Positions 36,059 to 48,318 are shown, numbered from the stretch's first letter. The stretch is DNA of 64,000 bases from Euglena gracilis (GCA_039621445.1 CP154955.1:44353540-44417539), one strand, 5' to 3'. Made by a program: numbers and translations. Notes: generated by a model not told the origin, from the letters alone.

Positions 36059-36691
36059 GGCTGAGGGGGGGAGGCAGGAGCGGTGTCGGGCCGCAAAGGA
36101 AAAGGAATTGACGGATGAGGAGGCTTGTGCAATGCCTTCTGTCGGGGCAGCAGCAGGGAACCCTGTGGGGAAATCATGGCACATGGAATATACCTTAACG
36201 AACATGCAAACCGCGTCAGGGAAATATAGGGCAAATAGCCCTTTGAAATATGTAGCAACATGATATCAACAGATACAAAGCAATGCATCATAACCCTCCT
36301 CCAAATATTAAACGCCCCCCGACCTAGGACTTCGGCTGCCCAAAAATTTAACACCCCATGCCCCTTTGGGCAAAATCATCAAAAAAAAATGCACAAAAGG
36401 CCCAAAAATGCACACGTTGCACGATTTTTTGACGTTTCATTTGACGTTCACACTTCCTTTTTTGTCAAGAATATGCTTTATTCAGAGTGAAATCAATAGG
36501 TATTAACCATCTTGATTTCTTTCGCAAATGCCCCCGCATCAGAAGGGTATATACTGTGAGAATCTGAAGAGGGACCCAGGGTGGGGACATTATTTGGGGA
36601 GGTACATTTGGATAAACCAAAAATTAGGAGTCAGAATCCGAAACTTCAAAAAATAACATGGCAGATTTCATGCCCACGTGCGGTTACAAAC

Positions 36692-36890
36692 CTCATTTCG
36701 CAGTTGCTGGTTGGGGGTGAAGATGTCCCCAGGGAGTCCAGCCTGCTGTCAGAACCAACACTCTCATGCACACCGGTGCTGGCTGGGCAATGAAAGCCAA
36801 AAAGTAGCGTTCTTGGGGTTTCGAATGAGTCATCTGTGTATTTGGGACGCACATCGAAGGGAGGCGAGGGCAGCCCTCCGGTATAAGAAC
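36692..36890 (-). CDS. Probable exon of an unidentified minus-strand gene
   Basis: The minus-strand frame reads SYTGGLPSPPFDVRPKYTDD, SFETPRTLLFGFHCPASTGV, HESVGSDSRLDSLGTSSPPT. It is protein-like. A second open minus frame overlaps it, so the frame choice is moderate. Confidence 0.4.
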
Positions 36891-36989
36891 CAGGGTGTTG
36901 CTCACCAACCCCTAGGGGCAGGAAAAAAGACTTACTGGCTCCAGCATTTGGCAATGTGCCCCTAAGGAATTTTGCAGGCTCTGCCTGAA

Positions 36990-37372
36990 GCTCTGACTCC
37001 CCCCAAAAAGTACACGGGTGCGCACATTTTAAGGACGTAGTTTCGGACCCCAAGGGGTGCGCACTAATCAGGCACTATGCACTTATTTAGGGCAAAGCCC
37101 AAAATACTTCATTTTCCACCACTCTTTTTCAGTTGTTTTCCATTCTTGTGATGGCAAGCCATTAGTCAGGTAATTATGTGTCAAATTTGGGCTTGGACGA
37201 TAGAAGTATGAAGGACAGTTCTGAGGACTGTGTGTGCTTTCAGGCCAAGGATGTCACAGTGATTTCTCCTTTGAGGGGATGCGCAATTTTCAGGGAGGTA
37301 GTTTCAGACCTTTGAGGAATGCACACTTATCAGGACGCAGGGCACTGCACACTTATTCGGGGGGTTCAGTGG
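36990..37372. repeat. GTGCGCAC/CTTATTAGG foldback repeat (second copy near 6705-6885)
   Basis: Both places share GGTAGTTTCGGACC, GTGATTTCTCCTTT-like blocks, GGGCACTGCGCACTTATT and inverted C-run/G-run ends. At 6708-6880 the ends TAAACCCCCC and GGGGGGTTTA are inverted. They are probably members of one MITE family; exact borders here are unclear. Confidence 0.5.
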
Positions 37373-37599
37373 TCGTGGTTTACCACACTTGTTGTTGAAC
37401 CATCACGCCATTTAAGCTGGAGGGATCCCGCTCGGCTGGGTGGGGGGGGGGCAGCTGGCGGATTTGAATGATTTGCTGATTTTGGCGCTGTTTTATTTTG
37501 TTGGTTCGATTTTGAAAACCCCAATCATCTTCCTGCAGACCTCCTTGGGGGGTCTCCAGCTCCCCTCCCCCAACAGCCAACAGCCCTCTTCTAGCCAAC

Positions 37600-37785
37600 C
37601 ATTTGTCTGCCGCCCTTCCACCCCCGCAGGGACGGGGCGGCAGCACCGGCCCGGTCGACCCGCGGGGGCTGCTCGGGGGGCGGTGGGGGTCCGCCAGGCG
37701 GGCGGTGAGGTCGAACCACGCGGCCACCATCTCTGACACGATGCGTCGGCGGCCTTTGGCCTCCGCAGCCTCCACCGGCTGCGAG
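37600..37785 (-). CDS. Probable exon of an unidentified minus-strand gene
   Basis: The minus-strand frame reads PVEAAEAKGRRRIVSEMVAA, WFDLTARLADPHRPPSSPRG. An amphipathic helix is followed by a proline-rich tail, which may be intronic. Confidence 0.45.
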
Positions 37786-38292
37786 GGACAGGAGGGTGGG
37801 ATTGGTGGTGTGCCACTGACACATTCTGACAGTATGGCGGCTGGAGCCAGTCCCAGAAGGGTGATTGCAGCCAAAGAAAATCGTTGGAAAAAATAATAAA
37901 TAATAAGAAAATAAGAAAAATACGCAAAAGAATATCCGACAAAAATTTAAAAAAGTAAGTGATAATAATAACCGTGGTGGCGTCCGAACAAGCCCATTGA
38001 ATAAAACTCTGAAAGAATGTTCTCGTGTGATAATACGCATCCCATTCCCCCAGCCAGCAGATGGTTCAAGAAACACAACCTTCACAACAACCAAAATTGT
38101 CCACAATTTCGACATTCTCTAGCTAGCCACTGGAGGGAAAACAGCTGCTATGGGAGGGAAACACAGCAACGTTTGAAAAGTAATTCTCCAGGCAGACGAG
38201 ACGAGACCTTGTCGCGTGCCAATTATTTCCAAATACGGAGAACGCCCATCTTTGCAACCAACCAACATCCCTGCTACCATTCACAACTTCAC

Positions 38293-38435
38293 TGGCACGA
38301 ACCAGAGTTTTGGCTGAGAAGTGGAGGAGCGGTGAATGTTCAGCTGTGCGGCGCACCTCCAAGTCTGCCTGGCGCAAGGTTCGCCGGAGGAGGGTGTGGA
38401 GCCGATTCCGGGCCATCGACAGAGGTAGTCCCTGG
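38293..38435 (-). CDS. Probable exon of an unidentified minus-strand gene
   Basis: After an acceptor (GCCCCAG) the minus strand reads GLPLSMARNRLHTLLRRTLR, QADLE, followed by a donor GTGCGC, with the frame also open beyond (VRRTAEHSPLLHFSAKTL). It is a basic helix. It follows the exon at 38617-38732 in transcription order. Confidence 0.45.
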
Positions 38436-38616
38436 GGCCCGGCTGCTGCCCATCGCCGTCATCGCAGGGGAGGGGTCGTGACGCGGAGGACAGCTTTGGT
38501 GGGGCATTCTGGCAACGGTTTTGCTGACACTGTGACAAATGTCTTTGTTTAAATAAAAGGCAACATTCCTTCTTTAGTCTCGGTGAGAGTTTGGGGGGGG
38601 GGGTAAGGTGTGGGAC

Positions 38617-38732
38617 GTCAGGGGCCGCCTCGCCACCTCCTCCAGGGCAAGCTGCGTCCTCTGCTGCGCCTCCCGGGCGTCCAGCGGCTGGTTCGGCCGC
38701 GCCGCCGCCGTGACGGCCAACAGTGGTGCCTC
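38617..38732 (-). CDS. Probable exon, repeat module related to the one at 39952-40115
   Basis: The minus strand reads EAPLLAVTAAARPNQPLDAR, EAQQRTQLALEEVARRPLT, then a donor GTCCCA. It is homologous to the 40.1-kb exon: LLA-T--RP-QP-D--EAQ-RTQ---EEV. The duplication supports both being coding on this strand. Confidence 0.6.
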
Positions 38733-39279
38733 CTCTGGCGGTGGGGGACATGGGGGGGGGGGGTCAGCCCCGTTTACGTTGCTGACAAACGCAGCGGCCA
38801 GGAACAGGAACCGGTTCAGAGGAGGTGTCGGTCAAAGCGGTGCAAATGCGTGCTAAGCCCACCGTCGTACGGTTGGCCGCCAATATCCCCATCGAAAACA
38901 TATGCAATATGCAACTCAAGCTGATGTGCAAACATAAAGGAAAAGGCTATAAAGAGCCTCTCTGAAAACAAAACCCATAAAAATAATATGCACGAAGTAC
39001 GTGTGTGCATGTATGGCAAGTTGGAAATTTAACAACCCCCAGGGGTACTAAACAAATTCTTTCTCTATCTCTGTTTCTGCGTGTGTGCATGTATATATAC
39101 ACACATATTGTGATATAATGTGTGTGTATGTACTGTAAATATGTGTATACAGTGTGCCAAAAAAGTTCTTATAGTCTAAAAAAATTTTATACCCTGCTTT
39201 AGCTAAACAAATACCTTGTGCCATGGATTGAGGAGTCACAATGGGCGATGGGCGGAGCCAGGTCCACTTGCCATATGTG

Positions 39280-39383
39280 AGTGAGTGAATGAGTGAATGA
39301 GTGAATGAGTGAGTGAGTGAGTGAGTGAGTGAGTGAGTGAGTGAGTGAGTGAGTGAGTGAGTGAGTGAGTGAGTGAGTGTGCG

Positions 39384-39420
<37 letters not shown>
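39280..39420. repeat. (GAGT)n followed by (GT)n
   Basis: A tetranucleotide GAGT array of about 100 bp passes into a GT run. Confidence 0.95.
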
Positions 39421-39421
<1 letters not shown>

Positions 39422-39951
39422 GTACGGCTGCAGAAGTGAAAAGCCTCGGGGCAGACCTTTGGGCCAACCGGCTGCAGAGGCTAAGGTCAACGAAAAGCTG
39501 CGGCCAATTGTGGCAGAGAAGGTGAGTGCCTGCACGGAAGATGAGATGACTCAAAATGAATGCAAATATAAAATATACATAAATAAATGAATGCAAATAT
39601 AAATACAAATATAAACAAGTTTGATTCAAGGTGTTTGGCTTTCTAGATGACGTCTGATCCTCAAGGAAACAAGAAATTTTACGTTGAGTGCAGACTGAAC
39701 AAAACAATTGCCAAACCATCAGACCTTTCTTTTTAATAAAAACAACATGTAGTCAAGCTTTTTGAAGGGTTTTTGGCTCGGGTTCGTCAAAACAATCCAT
39801 TGGATATTGGTGGGGATTGAACTGGATCGTTTTTTGTGGTATACAACTTAAATGGCAAAATACAGCAAAAACAAATACAGGAAGCAGCACAAAAGTGAAA
39901 GGGGACTGTAACAACAAATTCTAACCAAATGCACCAATTAAACTGGGGAAC

Positions 39952-40115
39952 CTGTTGGGCGAGGGACTGCAACGCCTTGCGGTGAGCCGATTGGATGCGT
40001 GTGCGTTCCATGACCTCCTCCATCGTGTATTGGGTGCGGGTCTGGGCCTCCTGGACGTCCACGGGCTGGTCCGGCCGCCGCACGAGAGTCGACGCCAACA
40101 GGCCAGTGGCAGCAC
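39952..40115 (-). CDS. Probable exon with RPxQPxDxxEAQxRTQ module
   Basis: Acceptor TCTGGCAG; donor GTTCCC. The minus strand reads AATGLLASTLVRRPDQPVDV, QEAQTRTQYTMEEVMERTRI, QSAHRKALQSLAQQ. Length 164 nt; starts in phase 1 and ends in phase 0. The homologous module at 38617-38732 follows it in phase. No family is recognised; a coiled-coil or scaffold role would be a guess. Confidence 0.6.
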
Positions 40116-40499
40116 CTGCCAGAGATGGCACCCAGTCAGAGAAACACCCCAGTGCGGTGAGGCTTTGAAAGGATAAACATGTTCTTTTGTTTGTGTATGC
40201 GTGTACGCAGATATAACACATGCAATATGCATAATTATATTCTGCATACCTGTACATCGTATCGTATGATGCATACCTATGAATATTCAGTATCATGCCA
40301 GTGAGAAGCCAAAAGACATGTGGCACTCACAACAAAAAACACACCGCGAGATACATGAACAAACGAGGAGGAAGCCTCTTTGGCAGCGGCGGTGATGGAC
40401 CAGTTTGGCGCACAGGGGAAATTCTGCACCAGAGAGGCGCATGTTGATGGTTGCAGGGCGAACGAACCACACCATTGGGATGCAATTGAACATACATAG

Positions 40500-40925
40500 A
40501 CCCCCCCCAAATAATAAAACCCCCGGCTTTATATTTGGACCCTCAGGGGGGACTTATATTTGGGGGGTGGTTATATTTGGGGGGGATCAAACTTTTTTGG
40601 GTGGCCTCTATGACCTTCGGCGGCTTTCAATTGTGGCCAAATACCATTTTAATGGCAACTTTTCGTTGCGTACCTCCTGTTTTTTTTGCAAAAATGTGCA
40701 ATTCGTTTCCAAAGTGGAGCATTTCTGGTGAAAAAAACTGTTGTATCAACCCAAAATTTTTGGACTTTTTCCTGCATAACACCAGCGTCTGGCTCGCCAT
40801 CAGGGCGGGGGGCTTTATATTTGGGTGGCAAAACTGAACCCCCCCAGGGGGGCTTCATATTTGGGGGAGGAGCTTTATATTGGGGGGGGGGGGGCTTTAT
40901 ATTTGGAGGGGGTTACATTCCGACG
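40500..40925. repeat. G/C-run and TTATATTTGG repeat block (probable MITE)
   Basis: It starts CCCCCCCAAATAATAAAACC and ends GGGGGGCTTTATATTTGG, with repeated CTTATATTTGGGG units. It is related to the G-run repeat at 8040-8215 and to blocks at 62590-62650 and 63060-63210. No target duplication was found. Confidence 0.5.
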
Positions 40926-41687
40926 GCCCGAACAAACATATCCAAACAATCCATATGCAAATCAAGCCAATCACAGCAGCAATCGGCAACTACACTGAAA
41001 AACACAAAACGTGTTGGGAGGAAGTTTCCTGGTGAAATCCCTGCCGTGATGGGGGAAAGCTCTGGGTTCTTCAAATAACGCAGTGAAATAACCGCACCAA
41101 AAGAAAAGCAAGGTGAAGAGAGTGCAGTAAAGCAGATGTGTGCCATATGGGCCATACCGGGAGAGTAGAGGCCATTGGCGAAACACCAGGAAGGGGGGCG
41201 ACATGGACCAGGGGGTTACATGAGGACCCCCTCCTCCAGCTCAGCAAAAAAAGCACCTCCCCCCCCATGGGGGTCCTGGGCTTGAACTGGGCCCAAGGCG
41301 AGGTTGAACCGGGTACCAAAAATCGAAAGTGCAAAAATGTCAAAAAAAACTGCCAATTTTTACCCCAAATATGTCCTGGCCAGCCCTTTTCCGACCCACT
41401 TTTGACCCGATCTTGGCCCATTTTTGCACCAAAAATGTTACTGTGCAGCCGCCCAAAGGGCGGCTGGAAATAAATTAAACTTGTTGATGGGGTCCAGGGC
41501 TGGAAAAAGGCTGCTGGCTCACTGGACCCCCCGGGGGGTGGGGTCAAAGTTTCTTGAGCAACGCTCTGACAAGGACTTTCGAAAAACGCGACACAAATAA
41601 GGGGGAAAACCACAAAATTGGTCAAAATCCAAAAAAAAAGGTAACAGAGGCAACAAACCATGCTTGCGTGCCCCGTCCTGCACACAC

Positions 41688-44600
41688 CCGCAGGGCGGCG
41701 GCCAGCCGCTGGCGCTGCACCACCTCCTCCGCCCGGCACTGGCTGCGGGCCGCCACCTCCGCCTTGCCGAGCCACTGCCCGCCTGCGAAGGCCGCCAGCT
41801 CGGGGGGGCCGGCCGGGGCACCGCTGAGCCGGCGCTGAGAGGGGAAGGGGGTGGGCGGGGGCCAATGTGTCCCACGAGGCGGATGGCCGCCAACCCTTCA
41901 CCGCAACTGCTCTTGTCAGTGCAAAACACGTCCAAAAAGCCGCGATGGCGGGGAAGAAAACGCCACGTTTACCTCCGGGGCACCTTCCGGAACGGCACCC
42001 GGCAGGTTGGCGCGTCAAAGGTCCTCCGGGGGTGGCACGGACGGCAGCCAAGCAGCTAGTGGAAGAGCCACGCGAGCAGAGGGGGCGCGGAGGGCAGAGA
42101 GGCGAGCAGAGGGGCGCACGTGGACGGCGACATGGGTGGACGTCAGCCGCTGGCGCTGCACGAGCTCCTCCGCGCGGCAGCGGCTGCGGTGCTCCGCCTC
42201 CAGCCGCTCCACCTCGCGGAGGGCGGCGGGCGCTGCGTGGCCCAGCCAGCCGACAGGCACCTGGATTGGGGGGGGGGCACACACCAAAGTGGTGGTGGTG
42301 GTGCAATCTGGGGGGACGGAATCGCACAGTCTATCCATAACGCCCCGGAGGAAAAAGTGTTCGGACCTTATTCTTGGACCGGTTGCTGGAAACATCCTGT
42401 AAAAGTCTAATTTTAATTTTTTCTTGGGGGACCTGACCTCCAAAAAACAGCATTTTTAGGGTTCCCAAAAACACCAAAGGTGTTTCTTCAAAAGTTGGTC
42501 CAACCTTCCAAAAAATAAGAATAAGAAGAAATAAGAATGAGGAAAAATAGGACCCTGAAAAGTTAGACCCTTGGCCGACTGAGCAAAAATCCAAAAAAAA
42601 AGGAACCCCCAACCTAAGCCCCTCCCCCCTGACGGTGCGAACCCTTTCCTTAACAATTACAGCACAAAAATGATGAGATTGCTGACATTTTGGCATTCAT
42701 GAGACCCAAAAATCACATGAAAATTTTCATCTGTCTGGGGGAGTTGGAATGTTTGGAAGCATTGGGCACACGCTTAAATAAACACATGATAATGTACACA
42801 TAGTTACAGACACAACATTGTGCAACATATTCTGCAATGAATATTGTTCTGCAATGAATGCAATGAAAACATGTTCTGCAATGAATGCAATGAATATTGT
42901 TAAATATTGTACACATCCGTACACATCCGGTAAAGGTCCATATCTGTCCGGGGCAGGTTGCTTATGGTTGGAACTCAGGGACAGGGATGAGGATCTGGCA
43001 TCGAGCTTCTTGACAAACAGCACGGGTTTGGGGATTCAGGACGAGGATTAATTGAAGACTACACAGCACACCATCAAAAGACTGAAGTCCAAAGCCAAAT
43101 GGTTGGGGGGCACCTGGAAGTCGGGTAGCGGTGGCCTCAAGGGGACGTGGATCATGGGCAGGAGTGTAGCATGGCAGCCGCGGTCGCGACCAGTAGCCCC
43201 ATCCAGCGGCTCACATTTGAGCGCTGCAGGGCTGTTGTTGGCATGTGGGGACAGAGAATAACCGCTGTGAGGAGGGGGGAACGCAGTAAAGAGTATGCTC
43301 CACAGCAATGTGTGGCCCAAATGCACGGTTGTTTCCAGGCAACCAGTTGCACAGGGACTCTGCGGAAGGCGGATTGGACATGGAGATGGTTTCGGGCATT
43401 GGCTTGGGACATACCAAATTTCCTCCAGGAGGGGCCGTTTTCTAAAGAGTGGGTTGCTAGCAGACCTGCCCATAACAGGATGTCCACCAGAATTCACACC
43501 GAAACCTGGACCAGCTGCAGTGCATCCCCCAGGGGGGAGAGCTGGCACCGTTAGCACTGGGCTTGTTTCTGAGGGGTCATCAGTCAAAAGTGACTCGCCA
43601 TAGCCGTGGCGGGTTGATCTTCAAAATAAGTTTGGAAGTCTGCACCCTTGGCCAGCTCACAGCTCACACTTAGGCGGCGCATCTCACACTTAAACTTTGT
43701 TTGGAGGTGGCAAATGCGAACATCGACATGTTTTACGAAAGCCCCAAGACCTGACCCCCAGAAACCCAAAAATGCAAGCAGGATGTAATGGGTTGCCCCA
43801 GGGCGATGATGGAAGCAGCGACTTTTGGCTTAGGCATCCCACTTGCCCAGTGACACCTGCTCTTTGCGTCACCACAGCATATGGTATGCACACCACCCAG
43901 CATATGTGTTCAGCACCCTCCAATGATTGTCTCATTAACTTTGAATGTTGACTGAACGATTTGGGGAGGTGTGCCTAAAACTGAGACGATACCCTGAACC
44001 TTGGCTGTGTGGGAAATTGGTTGTCCGTTTGGTCAAATGCACAAATGGTTGGTGTGTGCAAACGCACACTCCGACAATTTGTGTAACTGTGAAAATGGCC
44101 ATGTGTGCCAGTTGCAATTGATGTGTTTGTAAAATTGTACAAATGGGTTGGTTTGTGCAAATGCGAAAACGGTCTGTTTGGTCGGAATGTGCATCTGCGC
44201 ACAACAATCACCTGTGCAACTGACCACACTCACCATTTAGAAGGTGCGACACTACTGCAGTTTGAAAATCCTTAAAATGCGAGAAAATTTGTGGAAATTG
44301 AACATAATTCAAAGACCAGCCTGTGTACTCAAATTTGGGCGTCGGCAATTGACCCCATGAAAAACCATTTCTAAGCTCCTGAAACAAAAAGTAAACAACA
44401 ATTCCAGGTTTTATCCCAAAAAAGCTGAGTTTAAAAGTGTCTTCTACCCCCAGCATTCTTGTCCGAAAATGAGGCACAGTTCATTGGCTGAAAATATACA
44501 TGCCTGCTGACATGAAAATCCCTGTGTTCAGGGGGCCATGTAATGCAATACACTGGCACGCTTCATTTGGCCTCCTCAGACATACCTTACACCACCACCA

Positions 44601-46902
44601 CTTTGAGCACAACACCTCCACACGCTGCTCTTCTCCCGTTCCCATTCTTTTCTTCTGAATCGGGGGAATTCCTTGGGGGAAACTCCTTGCCTACCCGAGG
44701 GTGTGTGCTTGTGGGGGAAGTGTGTTGTCAGTCGGTGTGGTGTGCGTGTGTTGTCAGTCTGTGTTGCGGTTTCGCCCCAGGTTGGCAGGTGGAGCATCGT
44801 CAGGGATCGTCCCCGACCGCTCTTGTCTGTGAGATGCAGACCGTAAAAAAAAAGCTATGTGTCACCCTCCCAGGGGTGGGGGAGGACGTGACTTGGCGTG
44901 ACTGAGTCTGGGACTCTGGATGACCATAGATGCTTCTGCATAACAAGGGTGAAATACAAGTAAATTATTAGTTTTTGGCCCCGACTCTCCCGGGAATTAT
45001 TGTTTTTTGCGGGCTTTTTTGGTGGTCGGAATGACACGAAAACCCCTGGACCAATACCCCCAAACTGAAAAAAAAAACACCGACAAAAATACCCCCCCTT
45101 TCCTTTATGACAAATGCCAGCACCAGGTGGTACTCTGGAGGTGGGTTGGCAGGTTTTTGCTTTCTTTCTGCAGCATGTTGTGGAGATTTTTAAAGTTGGC
45201 TACAAAAAGAGTGGAAATGCACATGCGAGGAAAACAATAGACAGTTCGAGAAGTCTGCCACTGGGGGCAGGCTGTTTTTTAAGGTGCTGCCGACCCCACA
45301 CCGGGGGGGGGGGTGCCTGTCTGGGCAGGCACTCCAAGGCACTCCCGATCCGACCCTCCCCCGGGGGGGGGGGGGCACACGGCCAAAACTGCCCTAGCAC
45401 AGACCTCGGCGCCGAAGGCGCCGGGGAGCCAAAATGGCCTATTTTTAAAGGAATGTGCCTGGGCACAGGCCGAAATCCGACCCCCGCCCCCGGGGGAGTA
45501 GTGCCTGCCTGGGCAGGCACCCCAAGGCCCTCCGGACTCCCCCCTCCCCCCCCCCGGGGTTTGTAAAAAAAAGCCTGACTGGGGGTTGATGAGGGGGATA
45601 CAGGGGAATTGCCACCAGTTACTAGTTGAGTTTGTTGGCAAGTTGTCCATCAATTCCCCACTGATGTTCAAAGCTCCGTGACACCCACACACACATCAAC
45701 CATTATAATGGCTGCTTTTCGCAACTGAGAACACCAATCAAAATTAGTTTTCATTTTAAACACTTGGCAACAGGGGTTTCTGAGACAAGAGAAGAATGGG
45801 AACGGCAGTTTTTGCCTTTCCCCACACCGATAGGGCCTTGTCTCGCCCTCCCCAAAGGGTGCTGTCCCGGAGGGTGCCCCGTAGGTAGTGGAGCCATTTT
45901 CCCGTCCCGCGCTGCCTTGTTTTTGGGGCTCTTTTTTTTTCAGCTCCCCAATCATTTCATAGGTCCAAAGTTCGTCTTCAGGGTTTGATCATAACTATAG
46001 CCATGGCTGACAATTACTGAAGAGATTCTGCTCCAAGGACTAATGGAGCACAATGCGAGTTGTGCTTGGGGCACACACCTCGGGAACGCCATGAAAAGCA
46101 CACACGGAGGCTGAATACAGCAAATCAGTCAGGCGTCGGGGTCGGGAATCGGAAAGGATGAATGCTGAGGCGGAGGAAGTGTTAGTGTGACTGGGGCGGG
46201 GGGGGGGGGGGCTGGGAGAGCGGACGTCCACAACTTAGGTCGGAAGCGTCCGTCCCAGATTTTGACTCGCAGGGAACGCGGCAGCAACGGATGACGGGTG
46301 CGCAATTACTTGCACGGGGTTCAACTGTACATAAGGCACATGGCACTGCTGGGACCACAACCAGGCAGCATCCACATCGCCTGGGGAGAAATTATTGAAC
46401 TGAACACGAGAAGGAAAACCGAAACGAACTTCGAAACTCGGAACAAAAAATTATGGGTGTTTAAGCAAGGTCAGCCCTGCACTGAGAGAACAGAAATTGA
46501 CAACAAAAAAAACAATTTGAGTGGCGTTGGGGGAGGGGGTGAATCCCATCTGTTTCTGAACTGTTCGAGGGTTCGAGGCCCCTATATAAACAAAATCCTT
46601 TCTATTCCCAAGCTGTGTTGTTCCCTTTTTCCAAAAAAAAATCTCATCATGTGCCAAAAAAAATATGCCAGCCCCTGCCGACAAACCCACCAGCGACCAA
46701 AAGGCTATGAGCCAGTGCATAGCAGCGCTCTGCCTGGACCTAAGCAACCTGGGGGGGGGGGAGGCTAGGCGGCAGGGACGTTGGGGGAAAGGCGGGGCCC
46801 CCGGGCGGGGCCGGGGTTGGTCCAGCCGACGGGCTGGTACTTGGCCCGGTGGAGGGGGACGTTCAGCTGCCGGATCAGCGCGTCCAGCACGGTGAAGTCC
46901 AT
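41688..46902 (-). CDS. 5' part of unidentified gene C (four phase-matched exons)
   Basis: Exon 1, 46902-46780, starts at an ATG in good context (CCCACAATGG), with no AG upstream that could make it internal. It reads MDFTVLDALIRQLNVPLHRA, KYQPVGWTNPGPARG. Exon 2, 42260-42142, reads VPVGWLGHAAPAALREVERL, EAEHRSRCRAEELVQRQRLT. Exon 3, 42023-41984, reads TFDAPTCRVPFRK. Exon 4, 41834-41688, reads PELAAFAGGQWLGKAEVAAR, SQCRAEEVVQRQRLAAALR. Every join is GT-AG and in phase. Exons 2 and 4 share WLG...RSxCRAEExVQRQRL, an internal duplication of a charged helix. Later minus-strand exons at 40.1, 38.7, 38.4 kb and beyond probably continue the gene. The protein is not recognised; a coiled-coil scaffold is possible. 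Confidence 0.55.
43050..43590. other. Overlapping open frames, status unknown
   Basis: A 179-codon frame on the minus strand and a 135-codon frame on the plus strand overlap. The plus frame (QRLTFERCRAVVGMWGQRIT... TLRKADWTWRWFRALAWDIP) reads slightly more like protein. Neither has clear splice sites or a recognised family. It could be a transposon remnant. Confidence 0.25.
43669..44579. mobile_element. Possible decayed relative of the CTTAGGCGGC TIR family
   Basis: The left end CTTAGGCGGCGCATCTCACA matches the family terminus for its first ten bases. A weak inverse match, TTTGGCCTCCTCAG, ends at 44579. In between are decayed motifs such as TTTGTGCAAATGCG. No clear 5-bp duplication is present (TCACA and ACATA). 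Confidence 0.35.
45268..45577. mobile_element. hAT-type MITE (family CAGGCTG), copy 2, inverted
   Basis: It starts CAGGCTGTTTTTT and ends AAAAAAGCCTG. The 8-bp duplication ACTGGGGG is perfect at 45260-45267 and 45578-45585. The internal palindromes GTGCCTGCCTGGGCAGGCAC and GGCGCCGAAGGCGCC match copies 1 and 3. The insertion is in non-coding DNA. Confidence 0.88.
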
Positions 46903-46914
46903 TGTGGGGGCAGG

Positions 46915-47205
46915 GAGACAGCACATATTTTATCACACACATTTTGTCACACACATTTTATCACACACATTTTATCACACACATTTTATCACACACCTTT
47001 TATCGCACACATTTTATCACACATATTTTATCACACACATTTATCGCACACACTTTTTCACACGCATTTTATCACACGCATTTTATCACACACATTTTAT
47101 CACACACATCTTATCACACACATTTTATCACACACATTTTATCACATACATTTTATCACATACATTTTATCACACACATTTCATCACACACATCTTATCT
47201 GTGTA
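46915..47205. repeat. ATTTTATCACACAC minisatellite
   Basis: About twenty copies of a 14-bp unit ATTTTATCACACAC, with point variants, begin about a dozen bases upstream of the ATG proposed for gene C. The open frames across it are artefacts. Confidence 0.95.
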
Positions 47206-47515
47206 CAATTTTCAGTCATGTAAAACGGGATGCACACACTCAATTCAGGACACACAGACACATGTATTGGCTTGGCTACTTGGCACTTATCCCAAAATTG
47301 TATGGGCACAAAACATGCAAGAGATCAGCACTCCCTGGGGGTCGTATTCAAAACGAACGTTGATGTATGTGACATCCTGCAACAGAAGGAGTGTGAAATC
47401 CTGGCTCTTTTCCACCCAGTGTTTTTTGGCAGCTGAAACAGAAATCAGAAATCAACAAAATTAAAACCAGAAATTAGAACGAAAAAAAAAAAGACAGAAT
47501 TTCACACAGAGCCAC

Positions 47516-47678
47516 CTGCCGGTAGGTAAGGCTGTGGGGGAACGGGGTGGCGGTGCCACTGCTCAGGCTGTAGAGCACCACCGGCTGCGGGTCCAGCGCC
47601 CGGCGGATGGCGCCAAAGACGTCCACGGCCCGGGCGACGGGCACCGCGAACTCCACGTCCCCGAAGCCTGCCGTCCTC
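47516..47678 (-). CDS. Exon of unidentified gene D (left side of the 12.6-kb insertion)
   Basis: Acceptor CACCCCAG; donor GTGGCT, or read-through to a stop at 47474. The minus strand reads RTAGFGDVEFAVPVARAVDV, FGAIRRALDPQPVVLYSLSS, GTATPFPHSLTYRQ. It starts with one leftover base, which completes the codon left open by the exon ending at 63349. The codon pattern is strongly GC3-rich. The protein is not recognised. Confidence 0.55.
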
Positions 47679-48294
47679 CTGGGGTGGGAAGGGGGTGCAG
47701 ACAGGTTTGGGATCCATGTGAGACACAAATGTGCGCAGCGGTGGCAGGTCCATGCGCGGATGCCTTTGGGGAAACGCAACACAAAAAAATACACACAAAA
47801 AATGCAAATAAACAGAAATGGATAGAAATGCAAATCCTATTTCTGAGTTTTTGGGGTTCAAAAAAGATGCACAAAATGATGAATGATGAATTTTTTTTAT
47901 CATGGGGAGCATCCTGATTCCAAAATTCCTCTATACCCAAAAAATCAGAAACTTGGCAAAGAATTTGGCACAGAAAATGAGTTCAAAAATGTGGAATTTT
48001 TTCAGTTCAAAAATGTTTCTCAGAAGAAAAAAAGAAAAATTTCAAATCCTCACAAAAAACAAATCAAGACAAAAAATCCGAGAACACACAGACAGGCACC
48101 TATGGTCACTTCCCATTTTGGTGCTCTGGTCGGCCCTGGTCGGCCCTGGTCGGCAAATAGTCGGCCATAGGTGGGGTATCCGTCACAGAAAAAATGTGAA
48201 GGGATGCAATGATTTTCTGAATTTTCTCTCCAAGATCAAAAGGAAGTGCCCCATAAGCAGGCAAGGACAGTCATCCCCGGTTTTTGGTCTCCGG

Positions 48295-48318
48295 CTTAGG
48301 CGGCCTAACTCGCACTTA
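48295..48318 (+). repeat. Left terminal inverted repeat of the 12.6-kb element
   Basis: It begins CTTAGGCGGCCTAACTCGCA and is identical over 24 bases to the inverse of 60846-60869. It is followed at about 48339-48356 by the hairpin TTTGCGCCGACGCGCAAA. Confidence 0.85.

Noticed and set aside
46781-47464. A 227-codon plus-strand frame rich in HTFYHTHFITH
   Set aside because: A translation of the 14-bp minisatellite and antisense to gene C exon 1.
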